Source: Candidatus Dormiibacterota bacterium
Lineage (GTDB): Bacteria; Chloroflexota; Dormibacteria; Aeolococcales; Bog-877
DNA length: 50,079 nucleotides
Assembly: GCA_027313505.1 (NCBI GenBank)
Contig: DAHVDN010000015.1
Location: 1 to 50,079, forward strand
Direction: 5' to 3'
Both the position numbers and the translations under genes were made by a program. Position 1 is the first letter of the stretch; each line of letters begins with the position of its first letter. Under the pieces are notes generated by a model that saw only the letters and a program-made list of their open reading frames with translations, made no database searches and had not been told where the DNA came from. This document shows, piece by piece, positions 15,787 to 22,280 of the stretch.

Positions 15787-15826
15787 GTTCGAGTTCGATC
15801 GGGGCTGAGTTCATGGCAGCCCCCTT

Positions 15827-15832
15827 TAGAAT
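15827..15832 (+). promoter_or_regulatory. -10 element for galU (leaderless start)
   Basis: TAGAAT ends 8 nt before the GTG of galU, so transcription should begin at or next to the start codon. No Shine-Dalgarno sequence lies before the gene. Confidence 0.55.
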
Positions 15833-15840
15833 CCACCTCT

Positions 15841-16716
15841 GTGAGTTCCGTGACCACGGTGGTGGTGCCGGCCGGAGGACTGGGCACCCGATTCCTGCCG
15901 GCGACCAAGGCCCTGCCGAAGGAGATGGTGCCAGTCGGGGACCGACCTGCAATTCAGTGGGGGCTGGAGGAGGCAGTGGCGTCCGGCGTTCGCCGGGCAG
16001 TGATCGTCACCGCGCCGGGCAAGGAGCTCATCCGAGCGCACTTCGCGCCCGACGAGGAGCTGGAGAAGACTCTCGAGGGCAGAGGCAGCGCGGAGCTGGC
16101 CCGGCGGATCCGGGAGATTGGGTCTCTCTGCAACGTTGAGTTTGTGGAACAGGCCCAGCCTCTGGGCCTGGGACACGCGGTTCTGTGTGCGTTGCCCACC
16201 ATAAAGGGCGAACCGGCGGTATCGGTCCTGCTTCCCGACGACCTTTTCTCCGGTTCTCCGCCGCTGCTGGCGCAGCTCATTGAAGCTCACACCTGGGAGG
16301 GGTGCACGGTGCTGGCGCTGCGCCGCTGCCCCAAGGAGCAGATCTCTCGCTACGGGGTAGCCGCGGTGGAGGGAGAGGGGCCGGTGTTCCGGGTTACTGA
16401 CGTTGTCGAGAAGCCGGCCGCCGAGGACGCTCCCAGTGACCTGGCCCTCATGGGCCGGTACGTGCTGACAGAGGATGTCTTCACCGCGCTGAGGACCACC
16501 CAACCGGGAGCGCTCGGGGAGATCCAGCTGACCGACGCAATTCGGGAGGTGGCTCGAGGGGGTCGGGTGGTTGGGGTGGAGTTCACCGGCGAGCTGTTGG
16601 ATGTCGGGACCCTGGACAGCTGGCTCGCGACAAGTGTGTCGATCGTCTGGAGGGATCCTGAATTGGGACCGGCGCTGCGGGCCCGAATCGCCGAGCTCGA
16701 AGCCTCCGAAAGCTGA
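15841..16716 (+). CDS. galU: UTP-glucose-1-phosphate uridylyltransferase
   Basis: A 291-residue nucleotidyltransferase that makes UDP-glucose from UTP and glucose-1-phosphate for envelope polysaccharides, glycolipids or trehalose. The N-terminal signature GGLGTRFLPATKALPKEM with its catalytic Arg and Lys is intact, as are QPLGLGHAVLCA, the metal-site LLPDDLF, the sugar-binding VEKP and the late GELLDVGTLDSWL. The length is typical. The GTG start follows a TAGAAT box by 8 nt with no ribosome site, suggesting a leaderless mRNA. It is transcribed separately from the sigma-factor pair. Confidence 0.94.
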   Translation: MSSVTTVVVPAGGLGTRFLPATKALPKEMVPVGDRPAIQWGLEEAVASGVRRAVIVTAPGKELIRAHFAPDEELEKTLEGRGSAELARRIREIGSLCNVEFVEQAQPLGLGHAVLCALPTIKGEPAVSVLLPDDLFSGSPPLLAQLIEAHTWEGCTVLALRRCPKEQISRYGVAAVEGEGPVFRVTDVVEKPAAEDAPSDLALMGRYVLTEDVFTALRTTQPGALGEIQLTDAIREVARGGRVVGVEFTGELLDVGTLDSWLATSVSIVWRDPELGPALRARIAELEASES

Positions 16717-16843
16717 CCCATGTAGAGGCGTGCCGTGGGACGCCGACCGTGGCGGGGTGCGGATACGGCGCTATACTGCAGGGCCAGATGTCAACAGAGG
16801 CGGAAATCCCCGTCCCCAGTTCCGAACTCCATCAGGTAGTGCA

Positions 16844-17128
16844 ATGGCTATGCAACGCCCGCGGCGCGGTGATGACCTTCTGCGCTACCGCAGCCAGGAG
16901 GGAGACTTCGAAGTAGAGGTCTCGCACACCCTTAACAAGTGGTGTGTTTCGGTGATGCGCCTTTCCGACTCCAGCATCGTCGCCCAGGACTTCTTTCCCG
17001 AGCGGTGGAAGGCGATGGCTCGCGCTCAGGATTTCCTGAGAATCCTCAACATGCGCAATCGTCCCGGGCAGGAGGACTCCGACAATCCCGACGACGACGG
17101 CGCAGGGACGAGGGGACCGGGTCTCTGA
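16844..17128 (+). CDS. Conserved-looking small protein of unknown function
   Basis: About 94 residues: a folded-looking core (GDFEVEVSHTLNKWCVSVMR, then SSIVAQDFFPERWKAMARAQ) and an acidic, Asp/Asn-rich tail. No family recognised. The ATG pair at 16844/16850 has only a weak AGG upstream. A TATACT box at 16772-16777 could serve as -10 with a leader of about 60 nt. A different frame beginning at ATG 16788 (42 codons, ending 16916) also has a natural-looking N-terminus, so the true reading frame of the first 70 bases is open. The gene ends near the start of the PHP gene. Confidence 0.6.
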   Translation: MAMQRPRRGDDLLRYRSQEGDFEVEVSHTLNKWCVSVMRLSDSSIVAQDFFPERWKAMARAQDFLRILNMRNRPGQEDSDNPDDDGAGTRGPGL

Positions 17129-17190
17129 GCGGCCAGGAGGCTCCATCGGCAAGTCCGCCAGGCAGGGCCATCATTCCAACCGGCCACGGC

Positions 17191-17919
17191 GTGGCTGACC
17201 CCCACGCCCACACCCTGGCGAGTGACGGGATGGTGGCATCCAGAGAGCTGGTGCGTGCTGCGGCAGCTGCCGGCGTCAGCGTCCTAGCCGTGACTGACCA
17301 CGATACCTTCGCCGGTGTGGGCGCGGCGTTGGAGGCGGGAGAGGAGTTCGGGGTGGCGGTGGTGGCGGGGGAGGAAGTGACCACGGAGCCCCGCGCCAAT
17401 GTCCACGTTTTAGGTCTCTTTCTGGAGGGCCCGGTGCGGATGGGCATGTCGGTGGCCGATACCATCAGCGCCATTCATGACCGGGGGGGGCTGGCGGTGC
17501 TGGCGCACCCGTTCATGCCCACCTACTTCGCTTCGATCACCCCCGGCGCCCTGAGCCGACTCATCTCCAGGGTTCCGGTCGATGGGATTGAGCTGCGCCA
17601 CACCGCGCTCACCTGGGCAAGTCGGGTGCGCCAGTTGGACGCCTTCTATGAGCTGCACTCCGACCGCTTGGGAGCGGCTCTGGGCTCGAGCGACAGTCAT
17701 TTCGGAGCCAGCGACCTGGCTCGCACCGTCACCGTCTTCCCTGGGAGAACCGCATTGGACCTGCGCCGGGCGATGGAGGCTCGTCAGACTAGACCGCTGG
17801 AGGGCTACCGGCGGCCCGCCGCTCCGGCACTGGGCACCAGGTTGCAGCAGCAGGCGCGGAGCATGGGCTGGCTGACATGGCAGCGGTGGCGTGGCAATAT
17901 CGGACGCGAGGGAGCCTGA
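17191..17919 (+). CDS. PHP-domain metal-dependent phosphoesterase
   Basis: A 242-residue protein with PHP motifs: H5 and H7 plus D12 in ADPHAHTLASDGM, then VTDHDTFAG, GEEVTT, VLAHPF, and SSDSHFGA near the C-terminus. These metal ligands match the YciV/TrpH-like group, which hydrolyses 3',5'-nucleoside bisphosphates or short RNA ends. GTG 17191 puts the first His at residue 5, as usual in the family, but no clear ribosome site precedes it; the frame is open upstream, and a rare CTG at 17125 overlaps the previous stop. Substrate is not predictable from sequence alone. Confidence 0.82.
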   Translation: MADPHAHTLASDGMVASRELVRAAAAAGVSVLAVTDHDTFAGVGAALEAGEEFGVAVVAGEEVTTEPRANVHVLGLFLEGPVRMGMSVADTISAIHDRGGLAVLAHPFMPTYFASITPGALSRLISRVPVDGIELRHTALTWASRVRQLDAFYELHSDRLGAALGSSDSHFGASDLARTVTVFPGRTALDLRRAMEARQTRPLEGYRRPAAPALGTRLQQQARSMGWLTWQRWRGNIGREGA

Positions 17920-17922
17920 TCG

Positions 17923-18294
17923 TTGAACCGGAACTTCCTGAAGCACGAGTGGGGTGCGGCGGCATTCATCGGAACCATCATCCTGGGTGGTGTCGTGGTG
18001 CTGGTCTGGCTGCTGTTCAAGGCGGCCTTTGCCGGCCCGGTCCCTCCAACCCCACCCTGCCCGAAAGAGACCCCGATAGTTATCCATGCAAATCCCAGTC
18101 CGAGTGCCGGGGTCTCAGTCTCGCCGACCCCCCAGGTCACCCTTCCCACAGTTCCCTTCGGGTGCTCCGAGCCGAGCGTCGTGGTGATCACTCCGACCCC
18201 CTCTCCCACACCCAAGACCAGCGCCTCTCCTTCGTCGTCCGCGTCGCCCAGCGCCTCTCCGACAAAGTCCCCGACTACTTCGCCGACCCCCTAG
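17923..18294 (+). CDS. Membrane-anchored Ser/Thr/Pro-rich protein
   Basis: A 123-residue protein: short basic N-terminus, one transmembrane segment (about 13-36, AAFIGTIILGGVVVLVWLLF), then a long outer region very rich in Ser, Thr and Pro (TPSPTPKTSASPSSSASPSA). The composition suggests an extended, perhaps glycosylated, cell-surface stalk. A TTG start lies 4 nt after the PHP gene with GGGAG about 10 nt before it, so the two are probably co-transcribed. The low-complexity tail makes homology assignment unreliable. Confidence 0.72.
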   Translation: MNRNFLKHEWGAAAFIGTIILGGVVVLVWLLFKAAFAGPVPPTPPCPKETPIVIHANPSPSAGVSVSPTPQVTLPTVPFGCSEPSVVVITPTPSPTPKTSASPSSSASPSASPTKSPTTSPTP

Positions 18295-18310
18295 ACGGGC
18301 GGGGGAGGGG

Positions 18311-18826
18311 TCAGGGCGGCTGGAGGCAGATACTGCCGTTGGTCGGGACGATATCCTGAACCGGCAGCGCCAGTTCGATCTCCGGAATCTCCTGGGAGCC
18401 GATCCTGACCGAGATCACGGCGCTGAGACGCAACCCCCCGACCCGAACGCAGTCCCGGAGGAAGGGAAAGGCGAGCGGGACCATCTGGTTCAGGAGCCGG
18501 TTCCGATATGCGCGGACGGGGTCTGATCCGGGATCGGAGAGGCTCCGATCCCGGAAAGCCATCACGATCACCTCGTCACTGAGGCTGATCGGTTCGGTCC
18601 AGCTGTAGGCCTCGCCAGTTCCGCTGCAATCGACCACGGACTCTCGGCTCGGGAAGCGTCGCAGCTGTTCTCCGAGCGGTGCCATGAGCCGGGCGTCTCC
18701 CTCGACGAAGAACGGCACATCGGAGGGGGCGGCATCCACTGCTCCGTACCGGACCGAGAAGCCCACGGTTTCCACCCCCCAAAAGGGATTGGGCACCTTG
18801 ATCCACAGGTCGGTCTGGCTGGCCAC
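18311..18826 (-). CDS. Hypothetical protein of unknown function
   Basis: A protein of about 171 residues from GTG 18826 (MASQTDLWIKVPNPFWGVET and onward), convergent with the Ser/Pro-rich gene. The alternative GTG at 18892 adds 22 basic residues. A TATGCT box (plus-strand AGCATA, 18838-18843) lies 11 nt before GTG 18826, favouring the shorter form. It has no transmembrane segment or signal peptide. Mixed beta-rich composition with two cysteines; no family recognised. Confidence 0.7.
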   Translation of the reverse strand: MASQTDLWIKVPNPFWGVETVGFSVRYGAVDAAPSDVPFFVEGDARLMAPLGEQLRRFPSRESVVDCSGTGEAYSWTEPISLSDEVIVMAFRDRSLSDPGSDPVRAYRNRLLNQMVPLAFPFLRDCVRVGGLRLSAVISVRIGSQEIPEIELALPVQDIVPTNGSICLQPP

Positions 18827-18955
18827 CTTGGGTATTGAGCATAGCGCAATCGACCTGGAATGGCGGCACAGGAGCGGTTTTGCGCGTCTCACCCACCGGC
18901 CGCGCTACGATCGAAACGGAGCCGCTCCGGCTTCTTGTCGTCAGGGAGGATTGAG

Positions 18956-19927
18956 GTGAAGGCAGCACTCTACGACCGCATGGGAAACGCTTCCGAGGTG
19001 ATCCGGGTGCAGGAGGTGGAGACACCAGAGGCTGGGCCGGGAGAGGTCAGAGTGCGGATGCGCCTCTCGGGAGTCAATCCCACCGACTGGAAGTCTCGAA
19101 GTGGGGTCACCCCAGGTCGGATGGACTCCTTCCAGATCCCCCACCACGACGGTTCTGGGGTGATAGATCAGGTTGGTCAGGGGGTGGACCCCTCGCGAGC
19201 GGGGCAGCGGGTGTGGCTCTGGATGGCTGCCTCAGGTCGCCGCTGGGGGACTGCTGCGGAATGGAGCGTAGTCCCGGAAGGTCAGGCGGTCCCGCTCCCG
19301 GCCGGAACCTCAGACGAGCTGGGAGCCAGCCTCGGAGTTCCCGCAATGACCGCCCACAGGTGCCTGCTGGCCGATGGGCCGATCGCGGGGGCGGATGTGC
19401 TGGTCGCCGGAGGCGCCGGGGCGGTCGGCCACTTCGCGATCCAACTGGCCAAGCACCTAGGGGCTCGGGTCGCGACCACGGTGAGCGGACAGGAGAAGGG
19501 GGAACTTGCAGCCCGAGCGGGTGCCGACCTGGTGGTGAACTACCGTGAGGATGGCGCCCTGGAGAGGCTCCGCGACTTCTCCACCGATTTCGCGCGGGTG
19601 GTGGAGGTCAACCTCGGGGCTAACCTCGCCCTCGACCTGGCCCTCGCCACCCCCCGCACGGTGATCGTGACCTACGCCGCCACCGGGCCCGACCCGAACC
19701 TTCCGGTGCGTGCCTGCATGACCGCAAACACTTCCCTCAGATTCGTGCTCCTCTATGGGGTGCCCCGGCCGCAGCTGGAGTTGGCGGTCTCCGACATCAA
19801 TGACGCCCTCCGCAGTGGGGCGTTATCGGAACTACCCATCCATCGGTTTCCCTTGGAGAGGTGCGCCGAGGCCCAGATGGCGGTGGAGGAGGGTGCGGTC
19901 GGGAAGGTCGTGGTGGAATTGCCCTGA
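18956..19927 (+). CDS. NADPH:quinone oxidoreductase-like zinc-free MDR enzyme
   Basis: A 323-residue medium-chain dehydrogenase/reductase of the quinone-oxidoreductase type. It has an N-terminal GroES-like domain (GVNPTDWKSRSG), a nucleotide-binding motif (VAGGAGAVGHFAIQLAKHLG) and a C-terminal GKVVVELP end. No zinc ligands are present, separating it from alcohol dehydrogenases. The substrate may be a quinone or an alpha,beta-unsaturated carbonyl. GTG 18956 has GGGAGG (18944-18949) 6 nt upstream, and TACGAT at 18906-18911 is a candidate -10. It is convergent with coaE. Confidence 0.87.
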   Translation: MKAALYDRMGNASEVIRVQEVETPEAGPGEVRVRMRLSGVNPTDWKSRSGVTPGRMDSFQIPHHDGSGVIDQVGQGVDPSRAGQRVWLWMAASGRRWGTAAEWSVVPEGQAVPLPAGTSDELGASLGVPAMTAHRCLLADGPIAGADVLVAGGAGAVGHFAIQLAKHLGARVATTVSGQEKGELAARAGADLVVNYREDGALERLRDFSTDFARVVEVNLGANLALDLALATPRTVIVTYAATGPDPNLPVRACMTANTSLRFVLLYGVPRPQLELAVSDINDALRSGALSELPIHRFPLERCAEAQMAVEEGAVGKVVVELP

Positions 19928-19963
19928 TTCGAACCGCGACGGTCGGAGGGGTCCGGTGCAGGG

Positions 19964-20593
19964 TCAGTCGGCCGCGGTTGCTCGGAGCTCGCGCCGCCAC
20001 AGCCGGTCCACTGCGGCGCGAGTCGCCTCCAAAGGTCCGCTGTTGTCGATGACCCAGGTGGCGCGCTCGGCCTTGGCCGCCAGCGGCAGCTGAGAGCCAA
20101 TGCGATCGAGGGCGGCCTTTCTGTCGAGGCCCGACCTTTGCATCAGCCTAGTCAGCTGCTGCGCCGGGTCGACCTGGACCAGAATCGATCCCGAGAACTC
20201 CCTCTCCCTGCCGGTTTCAAAGAGAAGCGGGATCTCATACACGACGAGTGGTGCTCCCTCCTTGAGGGCTTGCGCTATCTGCTCCTGACTCAGCTCCGCG
20301 ACCCTCGGGTGGACTATCGCCTCCAACCGTCGTCTCGCGTGCTGGTCCCGGAAGACGATCTCACCGAGCCGGCCGCGGTCCAGCTCCCCGTTCTCCCCCA
20401 GGAGCTGGGCTCCGAACTCTCTCAGCACCTCCCGAAGCCCGGAGGTTCCAGCGCCGACCGCCTCGCGAGCCAGCAGATCGGCATCGACGACCGACGCGCC
20501 AAGGTCGGAGAGCATTCGGGCCACCGTTGACTTCCCGCTGGCGATCCCCCCGGTAAGGGCAACCACCCGAGGGTCTGACCGCAGTTCAGCCAT
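19964..20593 (-). CDS. coaE: Dephospho-CoA kinase
   Basis: A 209-residue P-loop kinase that phosphorylates the ribose 3'-OH of dephospho-CoA, the last step of CoA synthesis. The Walker A motif is GGIASGKST (residues 15-23); the substrate-binding VVDADLLAREAV and the lid segment with IVHPRVAE and EIPLLFE are all present, and the length is typical. The start overlaps the end of the upstream coiled-coil gene by 8 bp, so both are on one transcript. A CoA-making enzyme suits a region so rich in CoA-ester metabolism, though coaE is universal. Confidence 0.93.
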   Translation of the reverse strand: MAELRSDPRVVALTGGIASGKSTVARMLSDLGASVVDADLLAREAVGAGTSGLREVLREFGAQLLGENGELDRGRLGEIVFRDQHARRRLEAIVHPRVAELSQEQIAQALKEGAPLVVYEIPLLFETGREREFSGSILVQVDPAQQLTRLMQRSGLDRKAALDRIGSQLPLAAKAERATWVIDNSGPLEATRAAVDRLWRRELRATAAD

Positions 20594-21227
20594 CCGCGGC
20601 TTTGGCGGCTGGCCCCCGACCGGTAAGGGGTCCGTCCTCGGTCTTCAGGCGAGCTCTCACAAAGCACTTCTCCGGCTCCAGGAGCCGTTCCAGGCGAGTC
20701 CCGGGGGTGTGGACCCTGACCCCGCGCCGGGCCGGGACCCCGAAGTCCCAGCCGAGGTGGAAGAGGCGCCTGGCCTCTTCCAAGCTGGCGACGGTGGCGA
20801 CCGCTGCGCCGTCGGTCATCTGCAATGTCGGCAACCGGCTCCCCGGGTATCCAAGAGCGATCACCCCTCCGGTCTCCAGCAAAAACTCCAGCTCGCCGAA
20901 ATTTCCCGGCTCAATATCGGTGGGCTCAGGAGACTCGACCAGCTGCTGGATGGACGGAGCGTCTCCCTCCTGGACCTGGGAGCGGACCTCTCGTCGTTTG
21001 GCCAGCTGCCGTTGTCGCTCTCGCCGACGGCGCTCGGTCGCGATGAGGGCGAGCCTTCCGGCCAGTTCCCGCTCTCTTAGCCTAAGCGGCGCCATCTCCA
21101 GCCTCAGCGCCCGTTCTGCCTCCGCAAGCCGGTCTGACTCGGCCGCCAGCCGCTCGTCGCTCAGCGCCGAGAGTTCGGCACCGCCTGGTCCACCGGAGTT
21201 GGGGCTAGTTTCGTTGGCAGTGGCCAT
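20586..21227 (-). CDS. Coiled-coil protein of unknown function, co-transcribed with coaE
   Basis: A 213-residue protein. Residues about 15-90 form a strongly charged coiled coil (ERLAAESDRLAEAERALRLE, then RERELAGRLALIATERRRRE). Residues about 100-200 look like a compact alpha/beta domain (FLLETGGVIALGYPGSRL, ATVASLEEARRLFHLGWDFG). No known family was recognised and there is no membrane segment. ATG 21227 follows TAGGCT (minus strand) by exactly 6 nt with no ribosome site, indicating a leaderless mRNA that continues into coaE. Confidence 0.75.
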   Translation of the reverse strand: MATANETSPNSGGPGGAELSALSDERLAAESDRLAEAERALRLEMAPLRLRERELAGRLALIATERRRRERQRQLAKRREVRSQVQEGDAPSIQQLVESPEPTDIEPGNFGELEFLLETGGVIALGYPGSRLPTLQMTDGAAVATVASLEEARRLFHLGWDFGVPARRGVRVHTPGTRLERLLEPEKCFVRARLKTEDGPLTGRGPAAKAADG

Positions 21228-21233
21228 CCCATT

Positions 21234-21239
21234 AGCCTA
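21234..21239 (-). promoter_or_regulatory. -10 element for the coiled-coil/coaE operon (leaderless)
   Basis: TAGGCT on the minus strand ends 6 nt before the ATG at 21227, the same layout as at several other genes in the window. Confidence 0.55.
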
Positions 21240-21283
21240 CAGTCAGTTCGGCCCCAGGCAGGGCCGGTTTGAAGGAGGGCTGA

Positions 21284-22060
21284 GTGGACGAGCTGGTTAC
21301 CCTGAGCAGACAGGGCCCGGTCGCGTGGGTGGTGATCGACCACCCCCCGGCAAATGCCCTGAACCGGGCGGTGCTCGGCGGTTTGCGCAGCTGCTTTGAG
21401 GAGTTGGAGCAAGACCCGGCGATCCGTGCCGCGGTGGTCACCGGCGCCGGTGACAGATTCTTCGTGGCCGGAGCCGACATCGGTGAGTTCGCTCAGGAGG
21501 GTCCGGAGGCGACGCGGGAGAAGATCGCCGACGGGCAGCGGCTGACCCTGGAAATGGAGCGGTCCCGGGTTCCCTTCGTCGCCGCGGTGAACGGGTTCGC
21601 TCTTGGTGGGGGGCTGGAGCTGGCGATGGCCTGTGACATCAGGATCGCCAGCGACTTGGCGCGACTCGGCCAGCCGGAGATCCTGCTTGGGATAATCCCC
21701 GGCTGGGGAGGGACCCAGAGGCTTCCGCGATTGATCGGGAGGGGGCGGGCGCTGGAGCTTCTGCTCGGCGGTGACCCCATCGACGCCGGGAGGGCACTGG
21801 AGATCGGCCTGGTGAATCAGGTGGTGCCGTCAGAGCGGCTGAAAGAGCAGGCGCAGGCTCTGGCGGAGAAGCTGGCTCAGCGGGCCCCGCTGGCGGCGGC
21901 GGCCATAAAGCGGTCGGTTGCGGAGGGGTTGGACGGCACCTTGCGGGAGGGGTTGACCGATGAGCTCGACGCCTTCGATCGGGTCTTCAGGAGCGCGGAT
22001 GCCGCAGAGGGTATCGCCGCCTTCCTGGGGAAGCGGGCTCCGAGGTGGTCGGGCCGCTGA
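21284..22060 (+). CDS. Enoyl-CoA hydratase (crotonase family)
   Basis: A 258-residue crotonase-fold enzyme adding water to 2-enoyl-CoA in beta-oxidation. Both catalytic glutamates are in place: E112 in NGFALGGGLELAMACD and E132 in GQPEILLGIIPGWGGTQRL, spaced 20 residues apart as in rat mitochondrial hydratase (E144/E164). The oxyanion-hole segment FVAGADIGEF is present. GTG 21284 has AAGGAGGG a few bases upstream. It lies divergent from coaE's operon and upstream of the EtfD-like gene. Some crotonase paralogues act on other substrates, but the two Glu residues argue for hydratase activity. Confidence 0.92.
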   Translation: MDELVTLSRQGPVAWVVIDHPPANALNRAVLGGLRSCFEELEQDPAIRAAVVTGAGDRFFVAGADIGEFAQEGPEATREKIADGQRLTLEMERSRVPFVAAVNGFALGGGLELAMACDIRIASDLARLGQPEILLGIIPGWGGTQRLPRLIGRGRALELLLGGDPIDAGRALEIGLVNQVVPSERLKEQAQALAEKLAQRAPLAAAAIKRSVAEGLDGTLREGLTDELDAFDRVFRSADAAEGIAAFLGKRAPRWSGR

Positions 22061-22091
22061 ACGGGCGTCGTCACGCCCTACCATCACCTGC

Positions 22092-22280
22092 GTGACCAGC
22101 TCGCAGCAGGGGCTTCCGCCCGCAGATGGGAAGCGAGCCTCGCGCCCCGCGTCCTCTATCGGGCGAAGGGTGGGGCCGTTCTGGATTGAGGAGCCCCCCT
22201 GGTACTGGCTGGCGTGGGGGCTGACCCTGGCCTTGGCTGTGGCTCTGCTCCTTCTGGCGCTGGGATTTGACCATCCGTGA
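22092..22280 (+). CDS. Small single-pass membrane protein overlapping the EtfD-like gene
   Basis: A 62-residue protein: a hydrophilic N-terminus rich in Ser/Arg, then WIEEPPWYWLAWG and one transmembrane helix (about 42-59, LTLALAVALLLLALGF). GTG 22092 follows TACCAT (22079-22084) by 7 nt with no ribosome site, so the mRNA appears leaderless. Its stop overlaps the GTG of the next gene (GTGA), coupling the two. Position and topology suggest a small accessory subunit of the EtfD-like membrane complex. Confidence 0.7.
   Translation: MTSSQQGLPPADGKRASRPASSIGRRVGPFWIEEPPWYWLAWGLTLALAVALLLLALGFDHP

Noticed and set aside
15788-15812. GGTTCGAGTTCGATC resembling a tRNA T-arm
   Set aside because: No acceptor stem, anticodon stem or D-arm could be built around it.
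16788-16916. 42-codon frame from ATG 16788 as a separate gene
   Set aside because: The TATACT box is 10 nt away rather than 6-8, and the last half of the peptide is an out-of-frame reading of the better-supported 94-residue protein. Kept only as an open question.
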